NCBI GenBank assembly: GCA_022747635.1
Contig: JAKTNV010000014.1
Location: 8,918,110 to 8,982,109 of the forward strand
Origin: Hetaerina americana
Lineage: Eukaryota; Arthropoda; Insecta; Odonata; Calopterygidae
DNA: 64,000 nt
Reading direction: 5' to 3'
This document shows positions 12,496 to 27,400 of this stretch, piece by piece (position 1 is the first letter of the stretch; each line of letters opens with the position of its first letter). Under the pieces are notes generated by a model, which worked only from the letters and a program-made list of their open reading frames with translations, was not told where the DNA came from and ran no database searches. The position numbers and the translations under genes are program-made.

Positions 12496-15400
12496 TTATT
12501 TATATTTATATAAAATAATGGGATGGCACAATAGTAACATTTGAAAGGACACTCACACGGTAAAATGTTTGAGCTTTCGGCCTTCTTCAAGCAAGTTTAT
12601 TTTAATATATATATACATGTAAAATATTACAGAATACTACTGTTTCTTCTGAGGAAGACGGAGCTAAATTCTGTCAAAATCATTAAGAAGTAATGTTCGA
12701 GTGTTCTTTTTATATGTTCTTATATTGTTTGTTGCTTTTCAAGATTTTTTTTCAACACTTCCATATTACATCGACAAAATCATATATATGCCAGGCTTTC
12801 TTTTGCAAGGAATGGCATAAGAAATCTTCACTCATCTTCAGTTCTCTACGAAAGTTTAAAGTGCCAATATATGCTTACTGATTAATTTCCATAATGATAC
12901 TTGTTAATTGCATGTATTTCCAGATAGTGTGACTATAGTGTGCTGAAATAGTTTGAATAATCTTAAAAAAGTTGACATGCATTCTGTATATTTTTCCTGT
13001 TTTAAGTTAGGGCATTTGATAGAATAACGGAAGCATCAGTTTAATGTTCAAAATGTCATTAAAAGATAATATTCTCTCTGCTTCTTCTGTGAAAGATGGA
13101 ATGTGAAGAAAATGAGCAAATTAGAAATATTTAATGTACACAGAAAATAAAAATAGAAATATTGTCCTGAAAACTGAGGAAAGGAGGAAATATTAGTAAT
13201 TAGTAATCTAATTTCTGAAGGTAACTCTGTTAGTTATAAGTAAGAAGTAAAATAGTGTTGGTTGCATTGATTGGATGCACGCCTCTTTTGCAGGATGCAA
13301 GTGATGAAACGAGTGTCCAGAGAAAGCAACAGCATTCTGCAGCATCTTCACATCCTCCATCTTCCTCAGCACCCATAATCACTTCTGTTGGCCTTGCTAC
13401 TACAGTTCACAACATAAGTTCCTGTGGATCTATTACATCACTTGCATCTGTGCAGTCAGAAGGAGAAAGCAGAGCTTCAAATGCCACGAGTGATGCCACT
13501 GCAACTGCTTTCATTTTAGCTCCAACACCGGCACAGCTTGGTCGTGCACCACTGCAGCGAAGGCAGTCTCTTGGTAAGATATTAATGTCGGCTGACAGTT
13601 TGTATTTCGGTCAACAACGAAAGGTAGTCGCCTTTAATCATTCCAAATGGCACATAATTCGGTTTTCTTTTTAATTTGCTCTGGTAAGTGTGGTAAAATG
13701 AGGCCATATTAGGCTCTAAAAATGCAAATTCATTGCAAGGCAATAATTTTGTTCAAGTGATATTTTAAATTGTTAAATCATGATAAAATTGTGTTTCATT
13801 CATACTGTTAAAGAGCTCTATCAATAAGAATATGACACATGTAATGTGAAATAAGGCCACAGGGATTAAAAATAGGAGGAAGGGCAATGTAAAAAAATTA
13901 TTGAGAAGGACTTATTGGTGTCAAATTAGCACATGCTTACTGTCAAATGAAGGAATTGATATTTTATTTTGAACAGATATGGCGTACAGTCATTGAGGAG
14001 GTAGGTCATGGTATGAAGTCAAAATATGTAAGCATAAGTTGCATAGGAAAAGAAAAAAATTGTTCTTCCATATATACAGGGTGCATTCCAAAAGTAAACT
14101 ATCCTATGCAAGAATTTCAGAGTGTAAAAAGTCTTGCCTTAACCAAGATTCGAACCCAGACCCTTCGATGTCCACCGAAGTGCTTTAGCCAGTTAGCTTT
14201 CGAGGCATCCTCTTAAACTGAAGAGGATGCCACAAAAGCTTAACTGGATAAAGCACTTGGGTGGACATTGAGGGATCTGGGTTCGAATGCCGGTCAAGGC
14301 GAAGGATTTTTACTCCCTGAAATTGTTGCATTGAAATGTATATTAGCTGATGACTCTACTAAAAGTTACTGTTGTGGTATCTCCGGCAGTTTCTTGGAGT
14401 TGAACTATCCTAATTTTATATTCTGTGTTCTTCTCTATTAATGACCTCATAACTGCAATGGCATCACGTGTGCCCCCCCACCCTTCCTGAACTCAGACTA
14501 ATCATCCTCCAAGTATATCAATTGTGCTCCCCTCCTTCTTCTTAATGATTATCCTGAGTACTGCTTAAACTGCCGGTGAAATGAAATATATTGTTCTATA
14601 GCCTCACATACGACTACCTTTCCCTTTTTGGGATTGGAACTAGCCCTGAACACACACAATTTTCTGGCCAAATTTCCCCCCTCATAAATGCTTCGAATTG
14701 GCCCGTAAAATTCCTTCTCTCACCTTTCTTTCACCTTTTCCTAAACCTTGAAGTAGTTCCACGTGAATTTTATCTACCCCCTTGGCCATATTAATTTCAG
14801 TTCACTTCATGATCTTTCTGTCTTGTCATCAAGTATGCCTAGGGCTAATCTATCCTCTTCTGTGAGGTCTATTCAAAAAGTATCGGGACTTCAGTGTTTT
14901 TTCAAAAATATTTATTTATTCAAGAATATATATTTTGTCCCCTTCAAAGTAATTCCCATTAGATATTATACACTTGGGCTAATGATTTTTCCAATCCTCG
15001 AAGCTCTTAAAAAAATCATTTTTTATGATCTTGTTCAGCTCCTCCTGCGATGCAGTCTATATCTCGTCAATCATAGCGTAGCATCGTCCTTTCATGGGCC
15101 TCTTTAGTTTTGGGAACAAGAAAGAGTCACTGGGGGCCAGATCTGGGGAATATGGTGGCTACGGATCATTGGTGTGTTGTTTTTGGCCAAAAATTTACAC
15201 ACAATTAACGATGTGTGAGCGGGGGCATTGCCATTGTGCAAAAGCCAATTTTTGTTCTTCCACAAATCTGGGTATTTGTGGTGGATTGATTAATGCAAAT
15301 TGCGCATAACTTGCTGGTAATATTCCTTATTTACCGTTCTACCCTGCGGGAAGAACTCATGATGCACCACGCCCCTGCAATCAAAGAAAACTGTAAGCAA

Positions 15401-18400
15401 AGCTTTCACATTGGACCAAACTAGGCACGCTTTTTTCGGTCTTGGCTCGTGCTGCAGTTTTCATTGGGATGATTCAGCTTTAGTTTCCACATCATAAACA
15501 TAAACCCATGATTCATCACCAGTTATGACCCTCAGGAGCAAATTTGGGTCATCACAACAGAGTCCAACAACTCATTTGCAATGTTAATGCATTTTAATGC
15601 ATTTAGCAGGTTAATGGTACAAATTTTGTGGCAACCCGTGTCATGCCCAAATCATTTGTGAAAATCGATTGGCCTGAGCCAGTCGATATGTTCAGGTCCT
15701 CAGCAACTTCTCTAACGGTGATTCGACAATTGGCCAACACTATTTTCTTCATTTCATCAATGTTTTCGTTTGTTGTTGATGTGCTCGGGCATCCGGCTTA
15801 CTCTTCGTCCTTCACATCTTCTCGGCCCTCTGAGAACATTTTGTACTACCGATAAACGTTGCTTCGGTCCAAGGTAGCTTCTCCATTTGCCACAGTGAAC
15901 TTTCGGAATGCATCCCCACCCTTAATTTTGTTTTTCACACAAAATTTGATACAGTTGATCCATTTTTTCGGACAGGCAAAAATCGAAGACAAGCCAAAAC
16001 ACATCCAAGCAACACAGCTGTCAACAATTAACTGAACAGTCAAAATGGCCAAACTTTTGGGCATAAATGACAGAAATAAGAACAAACATAATGCCACAAA
16101 AAAATTGAAAATCAAATATACATAACCTGCAAAAATTCAGGATACTTTTTGAACAGAACTCGTAAGTCATATGTCTAAGCTTGCTGGCATAATGTTTTTA
16201 CCATATAATTTCTGTCTATACTCCTTCCATCTCTCTTGAATCTTTCATGATTCAATTAATATTTTTCTGACTTCTCTTTGAATGTTTGCAAGAAATCTGC
16301 TAGGGCGAGGTCAGGACTAAAGGGGGGGGTGGGGCAGCATTGGCACCTGGTGTTTCGCTAGGAACTCACAGACTCGTAGTGCGTTGAGGCAAGGCAAATT
16401 GTCATGATGGAGTTGGCAGGTAGTGGAGATGTTGTTTCTCAACCTGATGGCTGTTTTTCTTAGTCTTTCCTGCACATCCACGTAGTAGGAATCGTTAACT
16501 GTCTGTCCTTGAGGGGCAAACTCCTGATGGAACACTCCTTTACTGTCGAAAAGCACAATGAGCATTGTTTTCACTTTTGATTATCCCATTCTTGCCTTTT
16601 TCGGCTTGGAGACTATTGGTTTGCCACTCAGAGCTTTGGCATTTTTTTCTGGGTCGAAATCAAAAACCCAGGTTTCATCATCAGTCATGACGTCCAAATA
16701 ATCAGATTCATTTTCAATACATTGCAAAAGTTAACTTGAAATTTCCACTTGGTTTGTCTTTTGGTCGTCTGACAACACCTTGGGCACAAGCTTTCCTCAT
16801 CACTAAATCTTCAGTAACATTGCAAAATAAAACAGCAGACAAGTTCAGTACATTGGCTACCTTCCTGATACTCAATCAACGGTTAAAGTCCCACAATTGT
16901 CGAACACGGGCCACATTGTTGTCGGTTTTGCTGGTTGACGGCCACCCAGAGCATTGTTCATCATGAACCTCTTCCGGGCCCTCCTTAAAGGCCTTTAACC
17001 ACCTTGAAACTTGTAAGTAGGACAGAGCAGTGTCCCTGTGAGCCTGGTGAATCATTCTGTTGGTCTCCTTTAGAGATTTTTTTCAGTTTAGCACAAAACT
17101 TAATAGTGTAACGATCATCGGTTCCAATTTGTTTTGTGACACAGTCGGTAAGCTGAGGTATACAATAACTGACTCAGGTATCACCTGATGATAACTTTGT
17201 AAGCCGAAATCTAGGTCGTCCATAATAAAATATACTTGTATGTGGAAGAACAAAGTTTTTTATTTTCTGATGTGAATCGCTTCCACAAAGTGATGCCTAA
17301 AATCATTCTATTCATTTGTTGCAATCGGCTCTTGTTCCTAAAGGATTCAATATGCATTTTTTATTAATTATGTGTGTAGATTTAGGCTTTGGATTTTGTA
17401 TCGTAGTTAAAGTGTGGATCATCAACCATAATGTTTAAGCATTCATTTTCCTAATCTTTGGTTAAGAACTCTTCCAAAGAATAGGCTACTGCCTGTTTTA
17501 AGCGTGGAAAAAAGTTAAAATACTTATTTATCATGTGAAATAGTTTCATACTTGAACTGAGAGACAAGGCATAGTGATTCTGTTCCTCAAATAATGATTT
17601 CAAAAATATTCATTTCTGAAAGTTCGTTTATTTTGTGCCTGTACCTTCTGCCAGTCTGGTATCTTCAACTTAAAAATGACAAGCTTTTACTTAATAAACT
17701 TTTACTTATCAACATTTAAGCATTGCCAAAGACAATTAGGTCTGCTCCAAAATGTTCTGCTATAATATTACTTATTTAATCGAGAAGAAATTCAGTTTTT
17801 GTCTATGTAATATGGCAACTTGGGGAAAATGCTAATGTAGAAATGAGAAAATATCTATTCGGATACCCTTTCTTGCAAGTTGCATCATGGTTAAGAAAGT
17901 TATTGAGTCTATCTTTGATATTTTCATTTCCTTTGGTAGTTTTTCATTTAATTATAGTCTTATATTATGGCTTTCTTTACTGCTTTCAGGTCTGGTACAT
18001 TAGAAATTATGTTGGTTTACAAATGAAAGTCATCTGATGGCAGTCTTGATATTTTTTTCTGTAATGTTTATGTTGTACCGGTGGGTCAGTATGTTCTTTG
18101 ATATTCTGGTTGACTCTACATCAGAGTAAATATTCTTCTTGTTGGTCAGGATTCTTATCATGCAAAATGATATTTTATTAAAGATTAATGCCATGGAGAG
18201 CAGCTGGTGTACTGGTTCAATATGATCATATACATTAAATTGGACATCTTAGACAACACGTAAAAAAAGAAAATTAATATAGCAGTTACCTCTTTGAAAT
18301 TTTTTGATAAGTTCAGTGTTATAAATTTGAGCATAGTATTCATTCCATTTTGAATCCATGTAAAATAGTAATTTCATTTATTTAGTGGTTATTTCATCTA

Positions 18401-21400
18401 CCTCATTCTATTGAGTTTAATGAGAATAAAGCATTTATTCTTAATAGAAATTTCATGCGATGCAATAGTGATCTGCTGATTTCCTGTCACATGGTTACAT
18501 GCTTATTAAATGTTAGCCAGCATTGATATTATTATTGATATTAATTTCTCAAACTGAAATACTTGTTTTCTCAGCAAATGCTTCTCCTGTTTCTCACTCT
18601 CCTGCCTTTCCATCTGGAGGAAATATTCCAACTTCATCCTCTGCATCAACAGAAAGTTTACTTGTGAATAATAATCAAACAGAAGAAAGAGGTGAGACTG
18701 CTTCTGAGATAGCAAAGCAGCAGCAAGTGCAACAGCAACAACAACAACACCAGCACCACCAGCAGCCACAACAGCATCACCAACAGTCGCAGCAGCACCA
18801 CCAACAGCTTCAGCAGCAACAACAGATTCAGCAACATCAACAGATCCAACAACAACAACAGCTTCAGCAGCAACAACAACTGCAACAGCAACAACAGTTG
18901 CAGCAGCAGCAACAACTACAGCAGCAGCAACAACTGCAGCAGCAGCAACAACAATTGCAGCAGCAGCAACAGCTTCAACAACAACAGCAGATGCAGCAAC
19001 AACAACAGCAGCAACAACAACAACAGCAGCAACAACAGCAGCAACAACAACAACAGCAACAGCAGCAACAACAACAACAACAACAACAACAACAGCAGCA
19101 GCAGCACCAACAACTTCAGCAGCAGCACCAACAACAGCAAAACCAACAGCAGCAGCAACAACTTCAACAGCAAAACCCACAGCAGCAGCAGCAACTTCAA
19201 CAGCAACACCAACAACAGCAGAACCAACAGCCACACCACCAGCAAGTACAACAAGCATCTCAGCAATCACAGCAAAATCAACAACTGCAACAGCCACAGG
19301 CTTCACCTAGCTCTAAAAAGAGTTTCTTCAAGAAAAATGTTGAGGATGGAATGGATAGGTAAGCACAAAAAATCACTTCACCTGTGCCTTCTGGCCATAT
19401 TTTCCCCAGTGAGATTAGATCCGCTTTCAATTGTTCCTATCAGGAAAATCTTACGTCCTATATGCTAGGGAGGTTAAAGTGAGGGGTGGAGGTGGTGCTA
19501 TTGAGGTTAAATTTTCAGAGGACGTCTGCTGTGTTTCAACAATTTAGAATTAAATAATGTTCAAAAGGAGCAATATTGGCAAAAACTCTGAGTGAATTTC
19601 TTCTGATATGCTTCAGTACCCAATTTATCATTATTAAAATGCTTAATTTACGGATAGCAGATATCCTAACCCCTGTCATACTGAAAACCGATCAAACTCC
19701 TGATCAGCATAGCCAGGAAAACTTTCCTCAAATTTTAGCTGAGTTTTAATCTCCTATTGGGTACAGTCAACTGTTAGGCCCACCCTCAGTAGCAGCTATC
19801 TCTCCCATCCACAAAAATGTGACTTGAAACTATATTATTCTTGAAATGTATTGAAATGAAATCTTTGGTATCATCTTGAAAACAGTAAGAAATACAAACT
19901 TGGAGAAATTTTTAACGATTTAATTATACTGAAAAAGGCTAATAAGTAGGCTATAAATTTTGATTGACTGAAGTGGAGCTTACCCCTTCCCCAGCAACCG
20001 ACCTACTCCCTATAAATAGTCCTAATTATTTTTTGGATACTAGAAACCTTTTCATAATGCCCCAGTAGGCACCCAACTCAACCCAACTGTGATAGATGTG
20101 TCACTGTTCCTATTAATGCTTTCAATTACTTATTCTCTGCAAAAGTTCATTTTCAAGGATTAATGACACACTAGAATGACTACTTCAATTGTAGCGTAGA
20201 AGGAGGCCTAAAGTGACTACTCATCCATGCAAGCAGCCAATCAAATTCTTTGAATCTGTCTCGCTAGCATCCATGTTTTGAGATTGAAGAGCTTACCATT
20301 AAAACATTTGAAAAAACATGAAGAATGTTACCAAAATCTTAATTCTTTAATCTAGAAGATACAAATTAAACTCACACAACTGATTAGCTAAAATTATATT
20401 TGAATAGAAATAAGAATCACTCAATAAATGAAAGGAAACACTATTATTGTCTCATCAAGAAATGGCCTAAACTTATATTTGTAGCCCTTATTTGATGCAG
20501 TTTTTGAGAGTGCCCTGCTACATGTTTCTTGAATTTATACATCATTAGTTTAATACCGTCTAAGTCAGTATGTGTTTTAGACAGTTCTTTTCACATTATC
20601 TCATGCTAGTTCCTTGATGCCTTGAACCGTCGCAACAAAGTCAGTTTCATATTTCCTCCATCTCTGCTATTGTCAACTATTCTGGTAACATTGGGAGTTC
20701 TGAAGTATTTAATTATTTCCAACCATCTTAAATCAGTTCTTCCACATTCTCTTCGTCATACTCCAGCCCCAATATAGTACCCGTGCCACTTGCTTAAGAA
20801 GAATTAGATGAAATGGAAAATGATTTTTCGTTTTACTCCAAATCACGTAATGACATGTTTTTGAAGAACCTATTTGTGTTGTTGAGTAAGGTATGGCTGC
20901 ATATTCACAATTAATGAAAATATGATTCATCATGATTGAAAATAAATATTTTTTGAGTTTATCTTTGCTTGATGTATGTTTTAGCTACCTGTAATGTCTT
21001 TTCAGAGTCCTCGAGCAGGTTAACTTTGAGGTTAAGTTCTCATCGTTGCCTGAATTCAAACCGGAGGAATGTCAATCACCAAGTGCCATCGGTGGTGCTG
21101 GTAGTGCCAATAATGTTGTCCCTTCAAGTCCTCGATTACCACCTTTTGTACCTCAGAGTTACCACCACCATCACCACATCAGGACGAAAAAACGGCCTCA
21201 AACTCCAGCAACTAGTACACCTCATCGAAGTATGTATCTTTTCAATCTAAAACCCTTTTTTTTTCCATATTAACCTCAGTGTAAAATTAATATTTTCTTA
21301 TCATTGTAGATATAATTTTGTTATAGCAGTAGCTGAAATTTGAGAAGTATTTTTTGTGTAACATTTCCTATATTATTTTTCTGTATAATTTAAAACATAT

Positions 21401-24400
21401 TGAAATCTACTTTTTCCAGACTATTGCATCATAATTAGGGATTATTAGGGATGTGTTCGGAATTTGAGTATTCAACATAATCCTATTGAATCCATAGATT
21501 CAGGATTGAATTCAAAACCTTTGATAAAAGCAGTAAATCACAGTGGTGGAAGTTGCCTACATGCTGTGCCTTGTCAACAATGTTTGGTTACTGCAGTGGG
21601 CACATAATATGTTTCAACTTTGTTATTATCAACTTGGAAATGAATCAGTTCAAATTTGAGGAGATGACCCTGCTCCCAATTATAATGGCAAATTCCTAAA
21701 CTAGGAAATTTTGTTAACTGCCCCTCACATATGTGGACTTGTTTTGCCCTTGGTTACAAATGAACGCAGTGATAATAACTCCTTAAGGGAAATTATCATT
21801 CCATGGTTAAACGCTAAATATTATGCTTTTGCATATCATATGAACTTCATCCATGACATATCAATCTACATATAGGTGGGTCATCATTAATTTATTTCAT
21901 GTTTACCTTTTTCTTTCTCCTTTTGTATCAAAATTCTACCTGTTACAGGGAAGGCATGGTGTCCCAATGCTCACTCAGCCCATGTGGCCAAATGCCACAA
22001 AACTGTACTGTATACTAGATTTGCCAACCTCAATCAAAATGTTTCGTGACCTTAAGTGTGAATATTCAGAACTGTTGCATTAGCACCATCAGTGCATCAT
22101 TATTAACAATAAAATTTTATTTTAACTGTGAAATGTACAACATTCAACTCTGACTAGGGTGCAAAGGAAACTAAATGCAATTGGTTCATAGCATTGTGAT
22201 GTTATGAGAGAGGATCAGAGACTAGAATGTTACGGGTGTAACATGGAGTTTTGTTTAACCAAGTCAATAAGTACCTTGATATTGGCCAAAATATGGTAAT
22301 GTAATATGAGCCTACATATAACTGAAAACATAACTTGCTAGTTTTTTTAAACTTATTTTTGTGTACCCAGAGGGTACAATTACTTGTATCGTTCCAGTAT
22401 TCTTTTTATTCTGAAAGTCAAAATTGAAGTTTTACTGGCTTATATTTCTTTTTATTGATTTTATTAAGTTTGAGGTTGTAGAAAATTTGCCATATTTTCT
22501 ATTTCTGTCTTCGATTAAATAGTGAAAACCTAAATACTTTCCACCAGCTGAATGCAATATTTGTCAAATTATGGAAGAATTAATTGAATTCACTTCTTTG
22601 CCCTCTTTCAGATACCGAAGAAGATGGTGACTGTGAAAGTACTCCTCTAGGAGCACCAAAATCTGCAAGACTTGTGGGAAGCACCTTCTTTGGACCTGAT
22701 TTCAATCCTGAAGCTTTCCGAGGTAATATTGTCCATCACTTTAACAATATGTATGTACCTTTTCAAAAGAAATTTTCAAGTTTCAATGTCTGTGAAGTAT
22801 TTTTAAAGGTTTATTCTTCATTATGCATTGCAGGCAGCACATCCATTCAACCTGTATAAAATTTATCCAAAACATACAGGAATTGTGTCTTCTGTGGCAA
22901 TTATTCTTTCTTCCATTTGTTCCTGCATTTCTCATACAACACCCTACGTCCCTCTTCATCTCTCAGAAATTTGTAGATTTATTTCTGATTCTCCTTTTTT
23001 CTCACAGAAGTAATTACCTTATCCCATTTTTTTTATTACTATTTCATTTTTAATTCACTTGAATCTGATGTTATATTTCATGAGCACTAAATTATCATGA
23101 TCTAAATCTGCATCAAATATTTGGAGATTGAAAATTGAAGATGTTGTTCGTAATATGTCTAATCATAATGTACAAGGGTGGTCCCAGGAGTACCCCATCC
23201 AACAAAGAAAACACCAAAAATTTTGGAAAAAAATTTATTTATTATTCAACATAATCTCCTTTCAGCTCTATACACTTTTCCCAGCCATGTTCATCAATTT
23301 CGATACCCTTTTTATAATAAGAGCTGTCTTGCTCCTCAAAATAGCCATTAACTGCAGACATCACTTCTTAACGGTTGGAAAATCTTTGGACACCGAGCCA
23401 TTTTTTAAGTTTATGAACAGAAAATAATCCGAGGGTCTAAATCTGGCGAATAGGGTGCATGAGGTAGCAATGCAAACTTTAATTTATGAATTTTGGCCAT
23501 AGCAATAACAGATTTGTGAGCTGGTGCATTGTCTTGATGACACTACCCTTTCTCCTTAGCCAAATGCGGCCACTTTTGCTTGATTTCTTTGCTCAAGCAT
23601 TGCAATAATTTTGCGTAATACTTACTGTAGATAGTTTTTCCTTTTTCAAGATAGTCAATGAAAATTATCAGCACAATTAATGCAGATGAAATGGTCTTCA
23701 CCTTCTTTGGAGGCAGTTCTCCCTTTTGAATCCATTGTTTTGAATACTCTTTTGTCTCCGGTGTGAAGGAATGGACCCATGTTTCATCCACAGTTATGAA
23801 ATGGCCCATCTTGCCCACATATTCTCATCCAAATTTTCAGTTAATTTGCAATGTACTGCACTTATTGAAATGCCTACTATGTCTGCTAGCTGGCGAACTT
23901 TCAGTCGATGATCATCCATTGTCACTTTGTGGATTTTCTTAACCGTTCCTGAAGTTGTCACCTCATTTGGTTGAACAATGCGATACTCATCTTGACAGCT
24001 CGTAAGGCCTTGTTTAAACTCTGCTTCCTAATAGTTTATTGTTGTAAACAAAGGAACAGACTCACCCAGAGTCAAATCCAATTTAGCTTTTATATTGGGT
24101 TGGCTGAGGCCTTTCAAATAAAAGTATTTTATCGCATAACAACGATCAATTTTCTCCATTTTCGCAAATTCATTGAAAACGTTCACTATTGATGGCTGCC
24201 AAGCAAATACTAAACAACTTCAAACTTGAAACATATGCTTTATAGATTGCATAATTTCTATTAGTGATATTTTTTAAACAATTACTGCCATCTGTAGCTC
24301 AGGCCAGCTACTTATGGGACCACACTTTTATACTTGCTAGTACTTTTTGAGGGTATGTGGTTTTTGTCCTGTTGAAGTGGCTGTTTGATATGATTTGTGT

Positions 24401-27400
24401 AGTAAATCTTCTTTTCTCCTCAATGTCATTCCTTTTTCCTAATCTCTTCTCTGCTACCTCACTCCACTCTCTTTTCACTCATTACATTTCAATCTGTCAT
24501 CACTATCCAGAGGTATAGGATATTAGGATATTACTACTATTTTAGGATATGTGTAGTAATGTTTGGCTGTTTGAGTTGATTCAAATTTGTGTTTTGTATT
24601 GATAATATTTCTTGTTTCATCTAAGTTTTCCTATTTCTGTATTTAATGGTTGAAAGAGAGTTACTTTTATTTTCAATATCAGTTTTCTGAGTGATACAGA
24701 ATTTAAAAAAACATTTTCTCCCAAAAGTGGCTTTTATTGTAACTTTGATGCATCACTTGCCTTGTTTTTTCATCATGCAGATGTTTCATATTGTATAAGG
24801 AAACTTTTCTCTGTTTAAGAGAAGTATAATAATTCTCTTGATTAAAAAATTGGTTCACGATGAAATCTAGACTCTATTTGAACAAAGATAAAATTCTTTT
24901 AGGTAGTAATATTATAGCAATGAGGAAAAAAACCATAAAAATGTGTGAATTTAGGAATTAGTTGTATATACAATGACGGCATTTTCATTTCCGAGGCTTA
25001 TTAAAGTTCATGCTTTAAGGTAACCAACCCATTTATTATGAAGCAAAGTTATCACAAATCTTGTTAAAAAATCTCTTTCAAATAATACTTCCATGTCAGA
25101 AATTTTCTTAATGTATTTGGAATATTGTATTAAGTTTCATAGCTTTATAATTACTATTATCTTATGATGTGCATTTATTCTTCTCAGCTGGTGAAGGGGT
25201 TGGGGATGTCACAGCTGAAGTATCATCTAGTTCACCACGAACACCAAAAACACCAGGCACCAGTGGTCCAATTGGGACAGGAGCCAGTGGAAGTGCCTCT
25301 GAGAAAGGGCACAGGAAGATTTTGGAACAAAGGCGGCAGTTGGTCATGCAACTTTTCCAAGATCACGGCTTCTTTCCTTCTACCCAGGCCACTTCTGCCT
25401 TTCAGGTATCGTTTTAAATCTTTGTCAGACTTCTTGTGTATGACAGAACCTATTAAAAACCAGGAAAACCTACTTACTGAATTGTATACTCTCTCCCATC
25501 AGTAATGTGGCAATCCAATTACTATCTGGTGTATCAACAGCACCAGGGGTTTTCCAATGATTTATTGAAACCTTCCTGGACAAAAGTATTCCAGAAGTAA
25601 TCCCTTATTTTGATGATGTTCTCATAAGAAAGATAGTAACAATATAATAATTAACTCAGTGTCTTAGAGGGGTCCTCGGTAAATTCCTGAGGGCTGGCAC
25701 AATTTACAAGCCTTTAAAAAGAGACCTCAGATCAAGTTATTAATCTAACATTTCATGAAGTATCAGGTGGAAAATTTTTGTCAGAATGATATATCACAGG
25801 TCTATATATCAGCCATTTCTTAAGAAAAGTCAGCGAGGAGAAACACTAATCACATATTGTGACTCATTCAAATGTAATCGTCTGCAGTTGGAAGTATCTA
25901 CAGCACTAGAATATGCCCAGGGAATCATTAAAACTTAACCAGTCGGAGTTAAAGAGCCATTCCTCTTATTTTGATGCTGTCCTTCTGAAAAAAAGCAACT
26001 ATGAAGGATAGAACCGAATATCTCAGCGAAGTCCTCGTTATCTCATGAGTGAGAAGAATGCATACAAACAAGAAAAATGTATCATCATTAGATACTCTCT
26101 GTTTGAGATAGATGAACATGAAATTCACTTAACATAAGAGAAAAATATGCAATTTACCATGCATGACCTTTACTGAATAACAAAGAACTTCTGTATCCTT
26201 GTGGTTATTTAATGTTTACATTCCAGCTTTGGCATTGTGCCTCGTCAATTGTGCATTCGCTTGGCAGTTTTTATATGTCCAGTTCCATATCAAAACTTCT
26301 GAACCTAGTTTTTGTATCTCTTTATTTGTTTTATCATCTTTAATATAGTCCAAAGAAAGAGCCATTTCCTGATAGACATTTTTGTTACTTTCTGCAAAAA
26401 GCTAAGTTCTTAGATTAGATTAGGAATTGAAGATTACTGAATTATACCTAACTTCCTCATCATCTTCATTATCTCCTTTACACATCTGAAATCTGTCTTT
26501 ATTGATGCATCATTGAAACCAACTCCTTAATGCTTAGGATTGCACATGTTTAAGCCAGGGAATTCAGTTAGATGGAGGAGGTCGACATCTCCACTGGACC
26601 AATACAGAATAGCAGAGGGATTTATGTTGAAAAGGGACGTTCTTTTATGAAAAATATCGAGGGGTCATTTCAGTACAAGAAGGAGCTCATTAAGGGATAG
26701 TTAAAAAGTGAATTTCCCAGACCTCAGAAATAAGCAACAGCTGAACAGAGTGCCACCAGTTTGGCTGAAAGAGTTCCAGGCTTAATCCAGAGCCAGGATT
26801 CATTTTGATTGACTTAAAGGGAAGAGATAGTATGTTGTCTTTCCACCTTTGTTGTTGTTTTGGAAGAGTTATCTGTTTAGGCTGGTGCCATCTTTGAAAT
26901 GATATTCTTGCTATGAAAACATGCCAATGCACAAGTACGTAAAATGGGATTGGCATGATTATTGAGTGGTAATAATGGAGCTGAAAAAGCAATAAATGAA
27001 AAAAACCATACACAAAACTTCTGGAAACAAAAAAACCCAACTGGTCCATACTTCCGCATATTCTGGATAGGACAGAAACATGTAATGCTGGTTGCTCATT
27101 AAGGGTTCAAGATATCGGCACTACCATTCTGCAGGAATATATAGGTTTAAGGCTTAAAAAAAGTCAGCAAAATGAAGTCTGAAACTAAGGGTTCACCAGA
27201 CTTACAAAAAAATATCCATTCAGTTTCAATTGAGAAAACATCAAATAGTTGATGTTACTTTATCCAGACATCTTTGTCTTATATAGTCTGTATTTGCAAA
27301 GGTTTAATGCATAATAAAATCAAATTTATTGAAATAGACTCTAGTATCACATTGGGGATAATTTTTGCCAATATACTTTGATGTATAATTTCATGATTTA

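Larger units (their letters stand above)
11732..13293 (+). other. cic intron, 1.6 kb
   Basis: Non-coding. It contains a 15-bp inverted repeat (11821-11835 with 11871-11885), a TG/TA microsatellite and a short transposon-tail-like stretch, listed separately. The acceptor is TTTTGCAG before 13294. Confidence 0.7.
13574..18574 (+). other. cic intron, 5.0 kb, with nested transposons
   Basis: This intron carries a nest of mobile elements between about 14.04 and 17.15 kb: LINE remnant, SINE pair, full-length mariner and a second degenerate mariner, each listed separately. The remainder (13574-14040 and 17250-18574) shows no recognisable feature. Confidence 0.75.

Noticed and set aside
12214..12590. 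Several open frames on both strands around a microsatellite
   Set aside because: They are made of TG/TA repeat and low-complexity residues ([13 protein letters not shown] type).
13574..13674. Extension of cic exon c to the TAA at 13672
   Set aside because: A good donor lies at 13574, the next exon joins in phase, and the extension has no conserved residues.
14221..14300. A functional tRNA gene
   Set aside because: It is one half of an inverted SINE-like pair with mismatches in the expected stems.
18506..19306. Long minus-strand frames rich in Ala/Val and Leu opposite the cic Gln tract
   Set aside because: They are the complement of CAA/CAG repeats in other frames; composition is pure repeat shadow and the plus-strand frame is a conserved protein.
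22723..22859. Extension of cic exon f
   Set aside because: GTAATA donor at 22723 and in-phase continuation at 25188 into the conserved C1 region; read-through sequence is not family-like.
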